A stretch of 64,000 nt of DNA from Mariniflexile sp044335535 (GTDB lineage: Bacteria; Bacteroidota; Bacteroidia; Flavobacteriales; Flavobacteriaceae): positions 620,001 through 684,000 of the forward strand of contig NZ_JBIQVZ010000001.1 in the NCBI RefSeq assembly GCF_044335535.1. The letters are read 5' to 3'. Below the pieces are notes generated by a model. That model was not told where the DNA came from. It searched no databases and saw only the letters and a program-made list of their open reading frames with translations. Shown in pieces: positions 17,869-25,298 of the stretch (position 1 is its first letter; every line of letters begins with the position of its first letter). The translations under genes were made by a program, and so were the position numbers.

Positions 17869-17891
17869 TTCCCCTTTGGGGACTAGGGGAT
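17869..17891. repeat. Family D element between sulfite reductase and cobA
   Basis: TTCCCCTTTGGGGACTAGGGGA, ending one base before the sulfite reductase stop codon. Confidence 0.65.
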
Positions 17892-19994
17892 TTAAACCGC
17901 TTTATTCTCAAGCGTTGTATCTGCTTCCCTAAAGGTCCTTACTTTTTCTAAAAACTGGTTTGCACTGTTTATATATTCAGCTGCAAACGCTTCGGTAGGA
18001 GCATTTTTATTAATTTGATAGATTAATTCTGAAAAAGAGGTGCCTAAATTTAGCTTACCACTTGCAACAAACAATTCATCAAACTGACTTACAATACCTG
18101 CATGTGTATTAGTACTTTTGTTTTCTGCCAATAGCATCGCTTTTGCTGAGTTTACCAACGAGCTATAGGCATGATAAATAGCACTTGAATACACTTTATC
18201 ATTAAATGAGTTTTGTGCGTTTTCAATTTTTTCTTCACTCTCTAAAAATAAAGTAGCAATTAAATCAATAACAACACCCGCACATTCGCCAATCCCAATC
18301 TCTTTCTCATATTTCTCTTCAGTACCCCAATCTATAAAATCTTCTTGGGTTAAGTTTGAAACATCTTGAAGGTCGTTTAATAAATCATAAAAATATCTGT
18401 CACCAGTTACTTTATAGTATTCTACAAACGATTTTCCCTTGGCATTTGCTTCATAATCATTTAAAATTCTGCGTAATGCTTCTGGACCTCTTCTACTTGG
18501 CACTTTTACTACTTTATCGGCAAACAAACCGTTTCCATCACCTAAATTCCCACCTCCTAATAACACTTGTAAAGCTGGTGCTACTAATTTATCTGGTGTA
18601 CGAACCGACATACCTTGAAAACCAATATTTGCCATATTGTGTTGTCCACAAGCATTCATACAACCACTAATTTTTATAACAACATCGTCATTTTTCAAAT
18701 ACTGTGGGTACTCTGCTTTGATAACGCGTTCCAACTCATCGGCAATACCAGTACTACTTGCAATACCTAAATTACACGTATCTGTTCCTGGACATGCTGT
18801 GATATCTACTGCTTTGTTATATCCTGCTTCCGTAAAACCTAATTTTTCCAATTCAGTGTAAAAAAACGGCACTAAATCCTCTTTTACAAACGGAATGACT
18901 ATATTTTGACGCAACGATAAACGAATTTCTCCTGCGGCATATTTTTCAACTAAATCAGCCAACAAACGTGCTTTATCTGTGTAAAAATCTCCTAACAGCA
19001 CTTTAATACCAATAGCAACATAACCTTCCTGCTTTTGAGGAATCAGGTTTGTAGCTTTCCATAATTCAAAAGCAGTTTGATCTTTAATTTCTACTTGAGG
19101 TACTTCAACTGAAACTGGTTTTGAAGCCACATATGCATCCGCATCAATAGCTACTGTTTTAAATTCAATGGCTTTTTGTTCTGCTTCTACCAATTCTTTA
19201 AAAGCATCTAAACCAATGTCTTTTATTAAGAATTTCATTCTTGCCTTCGCACGGCTTTTACGTTCACCATAACGATCGAAAACACGCACCACACCTTCCA
19301 TTAATGGAATAATTTTATCTGAAGGCAAAAAGCTATATAATTCGTCTGCATGACGTGGTTGCGAGCCTAAGCCACCACCAATCATCACTTTAAATCCACG
19401 AACACCATTTTCAACTTTAGCTATAAAACCTAAATCGTGCATGTATGAAAGCCCCGTATCTTCATCGGAAGATGAAAAAGACACTTTAAACTTACGTCCC
19501 ATTTCCTGACAAATAGGATTTCTTAAGAAGAAACGAAATAAGGCATCGGCATACGGCGACACATCGAAAGGTTCGTTAACATCAATCCCAGCCAATTCTG
19601 AAGCGGTTACGTTACGAACTGTGTTTCCACAAGCTTCCCTTAATGTAATATCGTCTTTATCTAACTCCGACCAAAGTTCTGGTGTCCTATTTAAATCGAC
19701 ATAGTGAATTTGAATATCTTGACGGGTAGTGATATGTAAACGACCACGAGAATATTCATCAGATACGTCTGATATTCTTCGCAATTGATTACTCTTCACC
19801 TTTCCGTAAGGTAATTTAATACGAATCATTTGCACGCCTTCTTGACGCTGACCGTAAATACCACGAGCTAAACGAAGGCTTCTAAATTTTTCTTCATCAA
19901 TCTTCCCTGTGTTGAATAACTCAATTTTCTTAGATAATTCTAAAATCTCGTTTTCAACAACTGGATTTTCTATTTCTGTTCTAAAAGTTTGCAT
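17892..19994 (-). CDS. Siroheme nitrite/sulfite reductase with C-terminal HEPN domain
   Basis: Reduces sulfite to sulfide with six electrons, probably from ferredoxin. The 700-residue protein has two ferredoxin-like plus two siroheme/4Fe-4S halves. Counting from the first ATG at 20003, cluster ligands are Cys404, Cys410, Cys448 and Cys452 in ACPGTDTC and SGCMNACG; siroheme-binding RLARGIYGQRQEG and ITTRQDIQIH are also clear. After residue about 570 comes a 120-residue helical domain (VYSSAIYHAYSSLVNSAKAML) of the HEPN type, absent from standard enzymes. I prefer ATG 19994 (MQTFRTEIE). Its upstream sequence is a family D repeat. Confidence 0.92.
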   Translation of the reverse strand: MQTFRTEIENPVVENEILELSKKIELFNTGKIDEEKFRSLRLARGIYGQRQEGVQMIRIKLPYGKVKSNQLRRISDVSDEYSRGRLHITTRQDIQIHYVDLNRTPELWSELDKDDITLREACGNTVRNVTASELAGIDVNEPFDVSPYADALFRFFLRNPICQEMGRKFKVSFSSSDEDTGLSYMHDLGFIAKVENGVRGFKVMIGGGLGSQPRHADELYSFLPSDKIIPLMEGVVRVFDRYGERKSRAKARMKFLIKDIGLDAFKELVEAEQKAIEFKTVAIDADAYVASKPVSVEVPQVEIKDQTAFELWKATNLIPQKQEGYVAIGIKVLLGDFYTDKARLLADLVEKYAAGEIRLSLRQNIVIPFVKEDLVPFFYTELEKLGFTEAGYNKAVDITACPGTDTCNLGIASSTGIADELERVIKAEYPQYLKNDDVVIKISGCMNACGQHNMANIGFQGMSVRTPDKLVAPALQVLLGGGNLGDGNGLFADKVVKVPSRRGPEALRRILNDYEANAKGKSFVEYYKVTGDRYFYDLLNDLQDVSNLTQEDFIDWGTEEKYEKEIGIGECAGVVIDLIATLFLESEEKIENAQNSFNDKVYSSAIYHAYSSLVNSAKAMLLAENKSTNTHAGIVSQFDELFVASGKLNLGTSFSELIYQINKNAPTEAFAAEYINSANQFLEKVRTFREADTTLENKAV

Positions 19995-19997
19995 TTT

Positions 19998-20030
19998 CCC
20001 CACCCGACCTCCCCAAAAGGGAGGAGCTCT
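19998..20030. repeat. Family D element upstream of sulfite reductase
   Basis: CCCCACCCGACCTCCCC followed by AAAAGGGAGGAGC: complementary CTCCC/GGGAG arms just 5' of the start codon. On the coding strand it places a GGAGG-like string near the start, probably by coincidence. Confidence 0.6.
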
Positions 20031-20128
20031 TTACTGGGTCATTTTTAGTTTAACTTAATTTATATTTTAATTTCCTGTTTCCCTATTAAGATTTTTAAAT
20101 CTTATTTTTTATTAACAAACTTGCTAAT

Positions 20129-20150
20129 TCCCCTTTGGGGTTAGGGGATT
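20129..20150. repeat. Family D element at the cysN 3' end
   Basis: TCCCCTTTGGGGTTAGGGGA overlapping the region of the cysN stop codon. Confidence 0.65.
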
Positions 20151-21396
20151 ATTGGATGAAACCTGCTCCTACCGTGTTATTTGATTGCGTATCGATTAAA
20201 ATAAACGACCCATTGGTTCTATGATTTTTAAATTGATCAAAGAAAAGTGGTTTATTGAATTTAAAGGTTACTGAAGCAATATCGTTAACACCCAACCCTT
20301 TTACATTTTTCTCTATACCTGAATAATCCGGATGTATTTTATGGTTGATAGTTTCTACTCTAGCCAACACTTTGTTTACACCATGCTGCAACACGTATTT
20401 TGAACCAGCTTCTAGAGGTGTTGAATCCATCCAACAAATATTTGCCGTAAATTGTTTATCGATGGTTGGTAAATCGTTTTCCAAAACAATCATATCACCC
20501 CTGCTTACATTAATATCATTTTCTAAAGTGATAGTAACCGACGAACGTCTTGAAGCTGTTTGATATTTTTCATTATAGAAATAAATATCTTTAATTTTAG
20601 ATCGCGTTTTTGATGGTAATACCAAAATATTGTCGCCAACACTTAATTCGCCACCATATACTTTACCGGCATAGCCTCTAAAATCATGAAATTCTTCAGT
20701 TTTAGGACGTATAACGTATTGCACTGGGAAACGTGGCGTCCCAACATTATAAATATCTTTTTTATCCAAGCCTTCTAAATGCTCTAACAAAGATTCTCCT
20801 TTATACCAAGGCATGTTTTTAGACCTGTTTACAACATTGTCACCTTTTAATGCACTCACAGGAATGAAAGTGATTTTTTGGTCTTGGTAGTCTCTTTTAC
20901 TCATTAACTCAGAGAAATCTGCTTTGATTTTGTTATAAACCTCTTCAGAATAATCAACCAAATCCATTTTATTAATAGTAACCACTACATCTTTAATTCT
21001 TAATAAATTATTGATGAAAAAATGACGATTGGTTTGCTCGATAACGCCTTTTCTGGCATCTATTAAGATAATGGATGCTTGCGATGTTGAAGCCCCGGTA
21101 ACCATGTTACGGGTATACTCAACATGCCCAGGAGTATCAGCTATAATGTAACTTTTCTTCCCTGTTGAAAAATATATGTGCGCTACATCAATGGTAATAC
21201 CTTGTTCTCTTTCTGCCACTAACCCGTCGGTTGCCAACGAAAAATCCAAGTAATCATACCCTTTTTGTTTACTTGTTTTTTCAATAGCTGCCAATTTATC
21301 GGTAGTTAATGATTTTGTATCGTAAAGTATGCGCCCTATTAAGGTGCTTTTACCGTCATCTACACTTCCTGCTGTTGCAATTTTTAATACTTCCAT
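20149..21396 (-). CDS. cysN: Sulfate adenylyltransferase subunit 1 (GTPase)
   Basis: EF-Tu-like GTPase that drives ATP sulfurylase. The 415-residue protein has G1 GSVDDGKSTL, switch DVAHIYF, G3 DTPGHVEYT and G4 NKMDLVD, then two beta-barrel domains. It ends at the barrels without a fused APS kinase, unlike CysNC proteins. Works with CysD encoded just upstream; the spacer between them is filled by a heptamer array. Confidence 0.96.
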   Translation of the reverse strand: MEVLKIATAGSVDDGKSTLIGRILYDTKSLTTDKLAAIEKTSKQKGYDYLDFSLATDGLVAEREQGITIDVAHIYFSTGKKSYIIADTPGHVEYTRNMVTGASTSQASIILIDARKGVIEQTNRHFFINNLLRIKDVVVTINKMDLVDYSEEVYNKIKADFSELMSKRDYQDQKITFIPVSALKGDNVVNRSKNMPWYKGESLLEHLEGLDKKDIYNVGTPRFPVQYVIRPKTEEFHDFRGYAGKVYGGELSVGDNILVLPSKTRSKIKDIYFYNEKYQTASRRSSVTITLENDINVSRGDMIVLENDLPTIDKQFTANICWMDSTPLEAGSKYVLQHGVNKVLARVETINHKIHPDYSGIEKNVKGLGVNDIASVTFKFNKPLFFDQFKNHRTNGSFILIDTQSNNTVGAGFIQ

Positions 21397-21405
21397 TTTA
21401 TTTTT

Positions 21406-21497
21406 TGCTTTATGCTTTAGGCTTTACGCTTAAAGCAACCTACTTTAAATCTTAATTCATTTTAGCTCATAGCTTATGGCATATAGCCCATTGCTAA
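21406..21497. repeat. Degenerate heptamer array filling the cysD-cysN spacer
   Basis: Seven-base units TGCTTTA, TGCTTTA, GGCTTTA, CGCTTAA run from 21406; after a phase slip five more (TAGCTCA, TAGCTTA, TGGCATA, TAGCCCA, TTGCTAA) run to 21497. The last unit contains the cysD stop codon. Confidence 0.8.
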
Positions 21498-22399
21498 AAG
21501 TATCCTTGTTGTTTGCGTTTTTCCATGGCCGCTTCCGAACGTTTATCATCAATTCGTGCTCCACGTTCTGAAATGGTACTTTCTCTGATTTCCTCAACTA
21601 CTTTAGTAATTGTTGTTGCATCTGAAAGGACTGCTGCTGTACAACTCATATCGCCTACGGTTCTAAAACGCACCAATTCTTCAATCACTTCTTCATTATC
21701 ATCTCTATAAACCACATCATCTTCGGCAGACCAAATCATACCGTCTCTTAAGAATACTTTACGTTTGTGAGCAAAATAAATAGAAGGTATTTCGATATTT
21801 TCTTGTTCTATATAAGACCAAACGTCTAGCTCAGTCCAATTAGAAATAGGAAAACAACGCACATTTTGACCTAAATTAATTTGACCATTTAACATATCGA
21901 ATAACTCTGGACGTTGGTTTTTTTCATCCCACTGACCAAAATCATCACGTACAGAAAAAATACGTTCTTTAGCTCTTGCTTTTTCTTCATCACGACGCGC
22001 ACCACCTATACAAGCATCAAATTTAAATTCTTCAATAGCATCTAAAAGCGTTGTAGTTTGAAGTTGGTTTCTACTGGCGTACCTACCTGTTTCTTCTTTC
22101 ACTTTACCTTCATCAATAGAATCCTGTACATTTCTAACAATTAATTCCAAGCCTAATTCCTTAACCAATCGATCTCTAAATTCAATCGTTTCAGGGAAAT
22201 TATGACCCGTATCAATATGCATTAATGGAAACGGAATTTTAGCTGGATAAAATGCTTTAACGGCTAATCTTACCAAAGTAATAGAATCTTTTCCTCCAGA
22301 AAATAACAATACAGGCTTTTCAAACTGCGCTGCTACTTCCCTTATAATGTATATCGCTTCGTTTTCTAGCGAATTAATATGGTATGTGTCTTTGTTCAT
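21494..22399 (-). CDS. cysD: Sulfate adenylyltransferase subunit 2 (ATP sulfurylase)
   Basis: Forms adenosine 5'-phosphosulfate from sulfate and ATP. The 301-residue protein shows the PP-loop FSGGKDSITLVRL, MHIDTGHNFPE, the GGARRDEEKARAKER motif and a C-terminal MEKRKQQGYF, all CysD hallmarks. It follows cysH on the same strand, with a family D repeat and heptamer array between. Confidence 0.96.
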   Translation of the reverse strand: MNKDTYHINSLENEAIYIIREVAAQFEKPVLLFSGGKDSITLVRLAVKAFYPAKIPFPLMHIDTGHNFPETIEFRDRLVKELGLELIVRNVQDSIDEGKVKEETGRYASRNQLQTTTLLDAIEEFKFDACIGGARRDEEKARAKERIFSVRDDFGQWDEKNQRPELFDMLNGQINLGQNVRCFPISNWTELDVWSYIEQENIEIPSIYFAHKRKVFLRDGMIWSAEDDVVYRDDNEEVIEELVRFRTVGDMSCTAAVLSDATTITKVVEEIRESTISERGARIDDKRSEAAMEKRKQQGYF

Positions 22400-22405
22400 A
22401 ATTAA

Positions 22406-22430
22406 GCCCCCTAGCCCCCAAAGGGGGAAC
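22406..22430. repeat. Family D element upstream of cysD
   Basis: GCCCCCTAGCCCCCAAAGGGGG just 5' of the cysD start; CCCCC/GGGGG arms. Confidence 0.65.
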
Positions 22431-22482
22431 TCTTACTTGGGCAGGGTTAAGAGTTTTGTTATTATTACTTTTATATACTATT

Positions 22483-22545
22483 TACTTTACTGTGACCGCT
22501 TACCGCCAACTGACAACTGACAACTGCTTACTGTGACTGTTTACT
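22483..22545. repeat. Degenerate heptamer array between cysH and cysD
   Basis: The dinucleotide AC recurs at exactly seven-base steps from 22496 to 22531 (CAACTGA-type units), with looser copies on both sides. It runs up to the cysH stop codon at 22544. Confidence 0.8.
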
Positions 22546-23164
22546 ATGTATGCAAACCACACTCTCTGTTTTCTAATGCTTTTGTTGGGTCGAAATATTT
22601 AAACTCGTTTGGCAATTTATTTTCTTCCAAGTATTTGTCTAAATCGACATCAGACCAATAGTAAAACGGACTTACTTTTAAAACCCCATCTTTACTTAAG
22701 CTAAAAATACCAATACTATCCCTAAATGCTGTTTGCCCTTGACGCAAGTTTGTAAACCATACTTTAGGTTTATGCTCTTCCATAGCACGTCTAAAAGGCT
22801 CTAACTTAACCTGCTCTGTAAACAAAGCGTGTTCTGGTGCATCTACACTTGGAATTCCCATAACAACATCCCTGTGCGAAGATGTTTGTTTAGGCACGTA
22901 TAAAAAAACGTTTAAGTTTAAATCCTTTATTACTTTTTCGGCATGCCTGTAGGTTTGTGGTGTATTATAACCTGTATCACACCAAACCACTGGTATATTA
23001 GCCTCCACCAAACTTACAGCATGTAAAATAGCTGCTTCGTAAGGTCTAAAATTTGTTGTTACTACGGCTTCTTTATTAAGCTCAAAAGCCTTCTGAATAA
23101 TCTCAGATGGCTTAGCGTCTTTAAAAAGCGTATTTAATTCGTTTATTTTGTCTTGCGTTATCAT
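22544..23164 (-). CDS. cysH: Phosphoadenylyl-sulfate (PAPS-type) reductase
   Basis: Reduces activated sulfate to sulfite. The 206-residue protein has the adenylyl-sulfate PP-loop fold (VVWCDTGYNTPQTYRHAEK; WFTNLRQGQTAFRDS) and the catalytic C-terminal ECGLH (Cys202). Only one other cysteine (Cys62) exists, so the two CC pairs that hold the 4Fe-4S cluster of APS reductases are missing; this is the PAPS-type pattern. No APS kinase gene is in the window and CysN is not fused to one. First enzyme gene after DUF2061 in the operon. Confidence 0.92.
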   Translation of the reverse strand: MITQDKINELNTLFKDAKPSEIIQKAFELNKEAVVTTNFRPYEAAILHAVSLVEANIPVVWCDTGYNTPQTYRHAEKVIKDLNLNVFLYVPKQTSSHRDVVMGIPSVDAPEHALFTEQVKLEPFRRAMEEHKPKVWFTNLRQGQTAFRDSIGIFSLSKDGVLKVSPFYYWSDVDLDKYLEENKLPNEFKYFDPTKALENRECGLHT

Positions 23165-23174
23165 CTATATCAAC

Positions 23175-23438
23175 TTATTTTCCCCATTTAATCCTATTCC
23201 AAATACGTTCATGAAAAAAGTACAATACCATCTTAGTGACCAACTCTATTGAACCTATTGAAAATGCTAATTTTAATTGTCCTGTTATTAACCAAGAAAT
23301 CAAAATAGTATCCAAAGTCCCTATTAATCTCCAACTAATAGACTTCACAACACTTCTAAGAGGCTTCTCTTTAGCTGCATCCGTTTTATAAGTAGTTTTG
23401 TCGTTTTGACCTGAATTTGTTAACACTTGATCAATCAT
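23175..23438 (-). CDS. DUF2061 small membrane protein
   Basis: An 87-residue protein matching the DUF2061 pattern: RSVVKSISWRLIGTLDTIL, a hydrophobic turn, then IGSIELVTKMVLYFFHERIW. Two short membrane-associated helices are predicted. The family is often found in sulfate-assimilation operons, and here it is the first gene of the cysH-cysD-cysN unit with an operator-bearing promoter upstream. A role in sulfate uptake or assimilation is guilt by association; no biochemical function is known to me. Confidence 0.85.
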   Translation of the reverse strand: MIDQVLTNSGQNDKTTYKTDAAKEKPLRSVVKSISWRLIGTLDTILISWLITGQLKLAFSIGSIELVTKMVLYFFHERIWNRIKWGK

Positions 23439-23458
23439 TTTACTTAGTATTATATTAA

Positions 23459-23477
23459 TCCTATCGATTTAATAGGA
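23459..23477. promoter_or_regulatory. Candidate Rrf2 operator at the cys operon start
   Basis: Inverted repeat TCCTAT-N7-ATAGGA. It begins four bases downstream of the -7 box of the promoter at 23482-23511, i.e. over the predicted transcription start, the usual place for a repressor. The Rrf2 gene lies directly upstream. Confidence 0.5.
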
Positions 23478-23481
23478 ATTG

Positions 23482-23511
23482 CAAATTTAATACTTTTTAT
23501 AAATTATCAAA
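23482..23511 (-). promoter_or_regulatory. Bacteroidota-type promoter of the DUF2061-cysH-cysD-cysN operon
   Basis: TTTG (23508-23511), 18 bases, then TAAATTTG (23482-23489): full match to TTTG and TAnnTTTG elements. Located between the Rrf2 gene and DUF2061. Confidence 0.7.
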
Positions 23512-23535
23512 CTTTATTTTTATTTTTTTTCATTT

Positions 23536-23949
23536 TTACCTTACGGACAAATCCTTTAATGTCGTATTTTTAAATACTTCAAGTGTACTATCCCGCACTC
23601 GGATCATGAGCTTATTGACACTGCATAAATGCTCGTCTGGACAATCGTCACACTTTTCATAAAAGTTTAAGCTCACACACGGCACCATGGCGATAGGACC
23701 TTCAAGGACTCGCATGACCTCGGTCATTAAAACTTCCGAAGGATCTTTCCTTAAATAATAACCGCCATGTTTTCCCTTTTTCGAGCCCAGAATACCCGAT
23801 TTACGTAAGGTAAGCAAAATGCTTTCTAAAAATTTTTGCGGTATGTGTTCGCCTTTAGCAATTTCTCCAACCTGTACTGGCACATCACTACCACTTCTTG
23901 CAATGAAAGTGAGGGCTTTTAATCCGTATTTTGTTTTTTTAGATAGCAT
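23536..23949 (-). CDS. Rrf2-family transcriptional regulator (CymR/IscR-like)
   Basis: A 137-residue winged-helix regulator starting MLSKKTKYGLKAL, with the recognition-helix region AKGEHIPQKFLESILLTLRKSGIL and the wing GKHGGYYLRKDP. A four-cysteine region (CVSLNFYEKCDDCPDEHLC) follows, similar to the cluster- or effector-sensing segment of IscR relatives. Position upstream of the sulfate assimilation operon, and the dyad over that promoter, suggest control of cysteine synthesis as CymR does in Firmicutes. Effector unknown. ATG 23949 preferred over an in-frame start five codons upstream. Confidence 0.88.
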   Translation of the reverse strand: MLSKKTKYGLKALTFIARSGSDVPVQVGEIAKGEHIPQKFLESILLTLRKSGILGSKKGKHGGYYLRKDPSEVLMTEVMRVLEGPIAMVPCVSLNFYEKCDDCPDEHLCSVNKLMIRVRDSTLEVFKNTTLKDLSVR

Positions 23950-24003
23950 GCTGCTAAGATACATATTTTAACAAAAATGTTTATACTACTTTTGAAATAT
24001 ACC

Positions 24004-25296
24004 CTACCTTCTTAAAATATCTTTAAATTGATAAAAGAAACGCTCTATTAAACGTAAATCTTCCGTAATAATTTCTGCTGAACCTTGCATTTCCTGCTTA
24101 AACTCTATGTTTTTATCATGAGTTGTAATTAGTTTTTTTGGCAAAGTAACATCCAATAAATATAAACCTTCATTATTTGGTATTAATGAAATGTCTTGAA
24201 CTTTTCCTTTAAGAACACCATATTCATTATCAGGGTAACCACTTAATTTAATATTTACGTCTTGCCCAATTTTTATTTTCCCTGAATTCAAAATAGGTGC
24301 TTGAACTTTACATATATATGAAGAATGATTTTTAGGAATAATTGTAAAAACAAAATCACCACTATTTATAGATTGGTTTTTATTCCAAACTTTCATGAAG
24401 GATACTTTTCCTTCAATATTGGATTTAAACAAATACTTTAATTCCCATTCCTTTATAGATGATTTCAATTGATCTAAAGACTGTATTACAGCTTTAAGCA
24501 AATTGATTTCTTCCCTAGTGTTAGCTATTGTTGTTTGTTTTTTAAGATTATTTGTGTTGCTAATATTTTCTTTAATTTGAGATATAGATACGCTCATATT
24601 TTTTAAACCTCTTTCAGCTTGAAGAAATTCTAACTTTTTATTTTCATATTCTTGAGCAGACACAACGCCTTTAGCAAATAATTTTTCTGTTCTTTCCAAA
24701 TCTTTTCTTTTATAGATAAGCTCTTCTTCATTTATTTCCTCTTGATTTATTGAAGTTTGTAATCTATATTTAAGTTGAGATAAGGCATATTTATTAGCTA
24801 AATCATTATTTAAATAAGAATGTGATTCTTTATTTAAAATATATTGAATATAGCTATTCTCAAACAAAGAAAATTGATTTTCAATGTCTCCTAAAAAAAG
24901 TATAGGTATATCATCTAATGGAAAATTAAATGAAGATTGGTTAATATTTAGAGTATCTAAAATAGATTTTAAATAAATAACATCATTATAATTAGCAGTA
25001 TTTTCTATAAGTGCTAAAGGTGTATTTTCTTTTACCTCTTGGTTATTTTTAACAAATAAAAAAGATATTTTTCCTGAAGCTCTAGCAAATTCTTTTTGTG
25101 GTGGAATTTCAGTTGTTAAAATAGCTTGTCCAACAACAATATCGGGATATTTTATTAACCACGAAAGGAAAAGAATTATAACAATAAACACTAACAACAA
25201 CGTATTACCCCATCTAAAAATCGCTTTTGGAGGGTTTGCCAAAACATCCTTTACTTCTTCACTATAGATATTTAATTCCTCATTCATCCCTTCCAT
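24004..25296 (-). CDS. HlyD-family membrane fusion protein of the peptide exporter
   Basis: A 430-residue periplasmic adaptor: one transmembrane segment near residues 28-48 (LLLVFIVIILFLSWLI), a lipoyl-like half (ARASGKISFLFVKNNQEVKENTPL), long coiled-coil region (about 130-270) and the returning barrel (GDFVFTIIPKNHSSYICKV). It links the ABC exporter at 25299 to an outer-membrane channel; no TolC-like gene is adjacent. Two bases separate it from the exporter gene, so it is the last gene of the peptide operon. Confidence 0.9.
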   Translation of the reverse strand: MEGMNEELNIYSEEVKDVLANPPKAIFRWGNTLLLVFIVIILFLSWLIKYPDIVVGQAILTTEIPPQKEFARASGKISFLFVKNNQEVKENTPLALIENTANYNDVIYLKSILDTLNINQSSFNFPLDDIPILFLGDIENQFSLFENSYIQYILNKESHSYLNNDLANKYALSQLKYRLQTSINQEEINEEELIYKRKDLERTEKLFAKGVVSAQEYENKKLEFLQAERGLKNMSVSISQIKENISNTNNLKKQTTIANTREEINLLKAVIQSLDQLKSSIKEWELKYLFKSNIEGKVSFMKVWNKNQSINSGDFVFTIIPKNHSSYICKVQAPILNSGKIKIGQDVNIKLSGYPDNEYGVLKGKVQDISLIPNNEGLYLLDVTLPKKLITTHDKNIEFKQEMQGSAEIITEDLRLIERFFYQFKDILRR

Positions 25297-25298
25297 AA

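Noticed and set aside
20003..20030. GGAGG string before the sulfite reductase as a Shine-Dalgarno site
   Set aside because: It is part of a family D repeat, and other genes here lack such sites.
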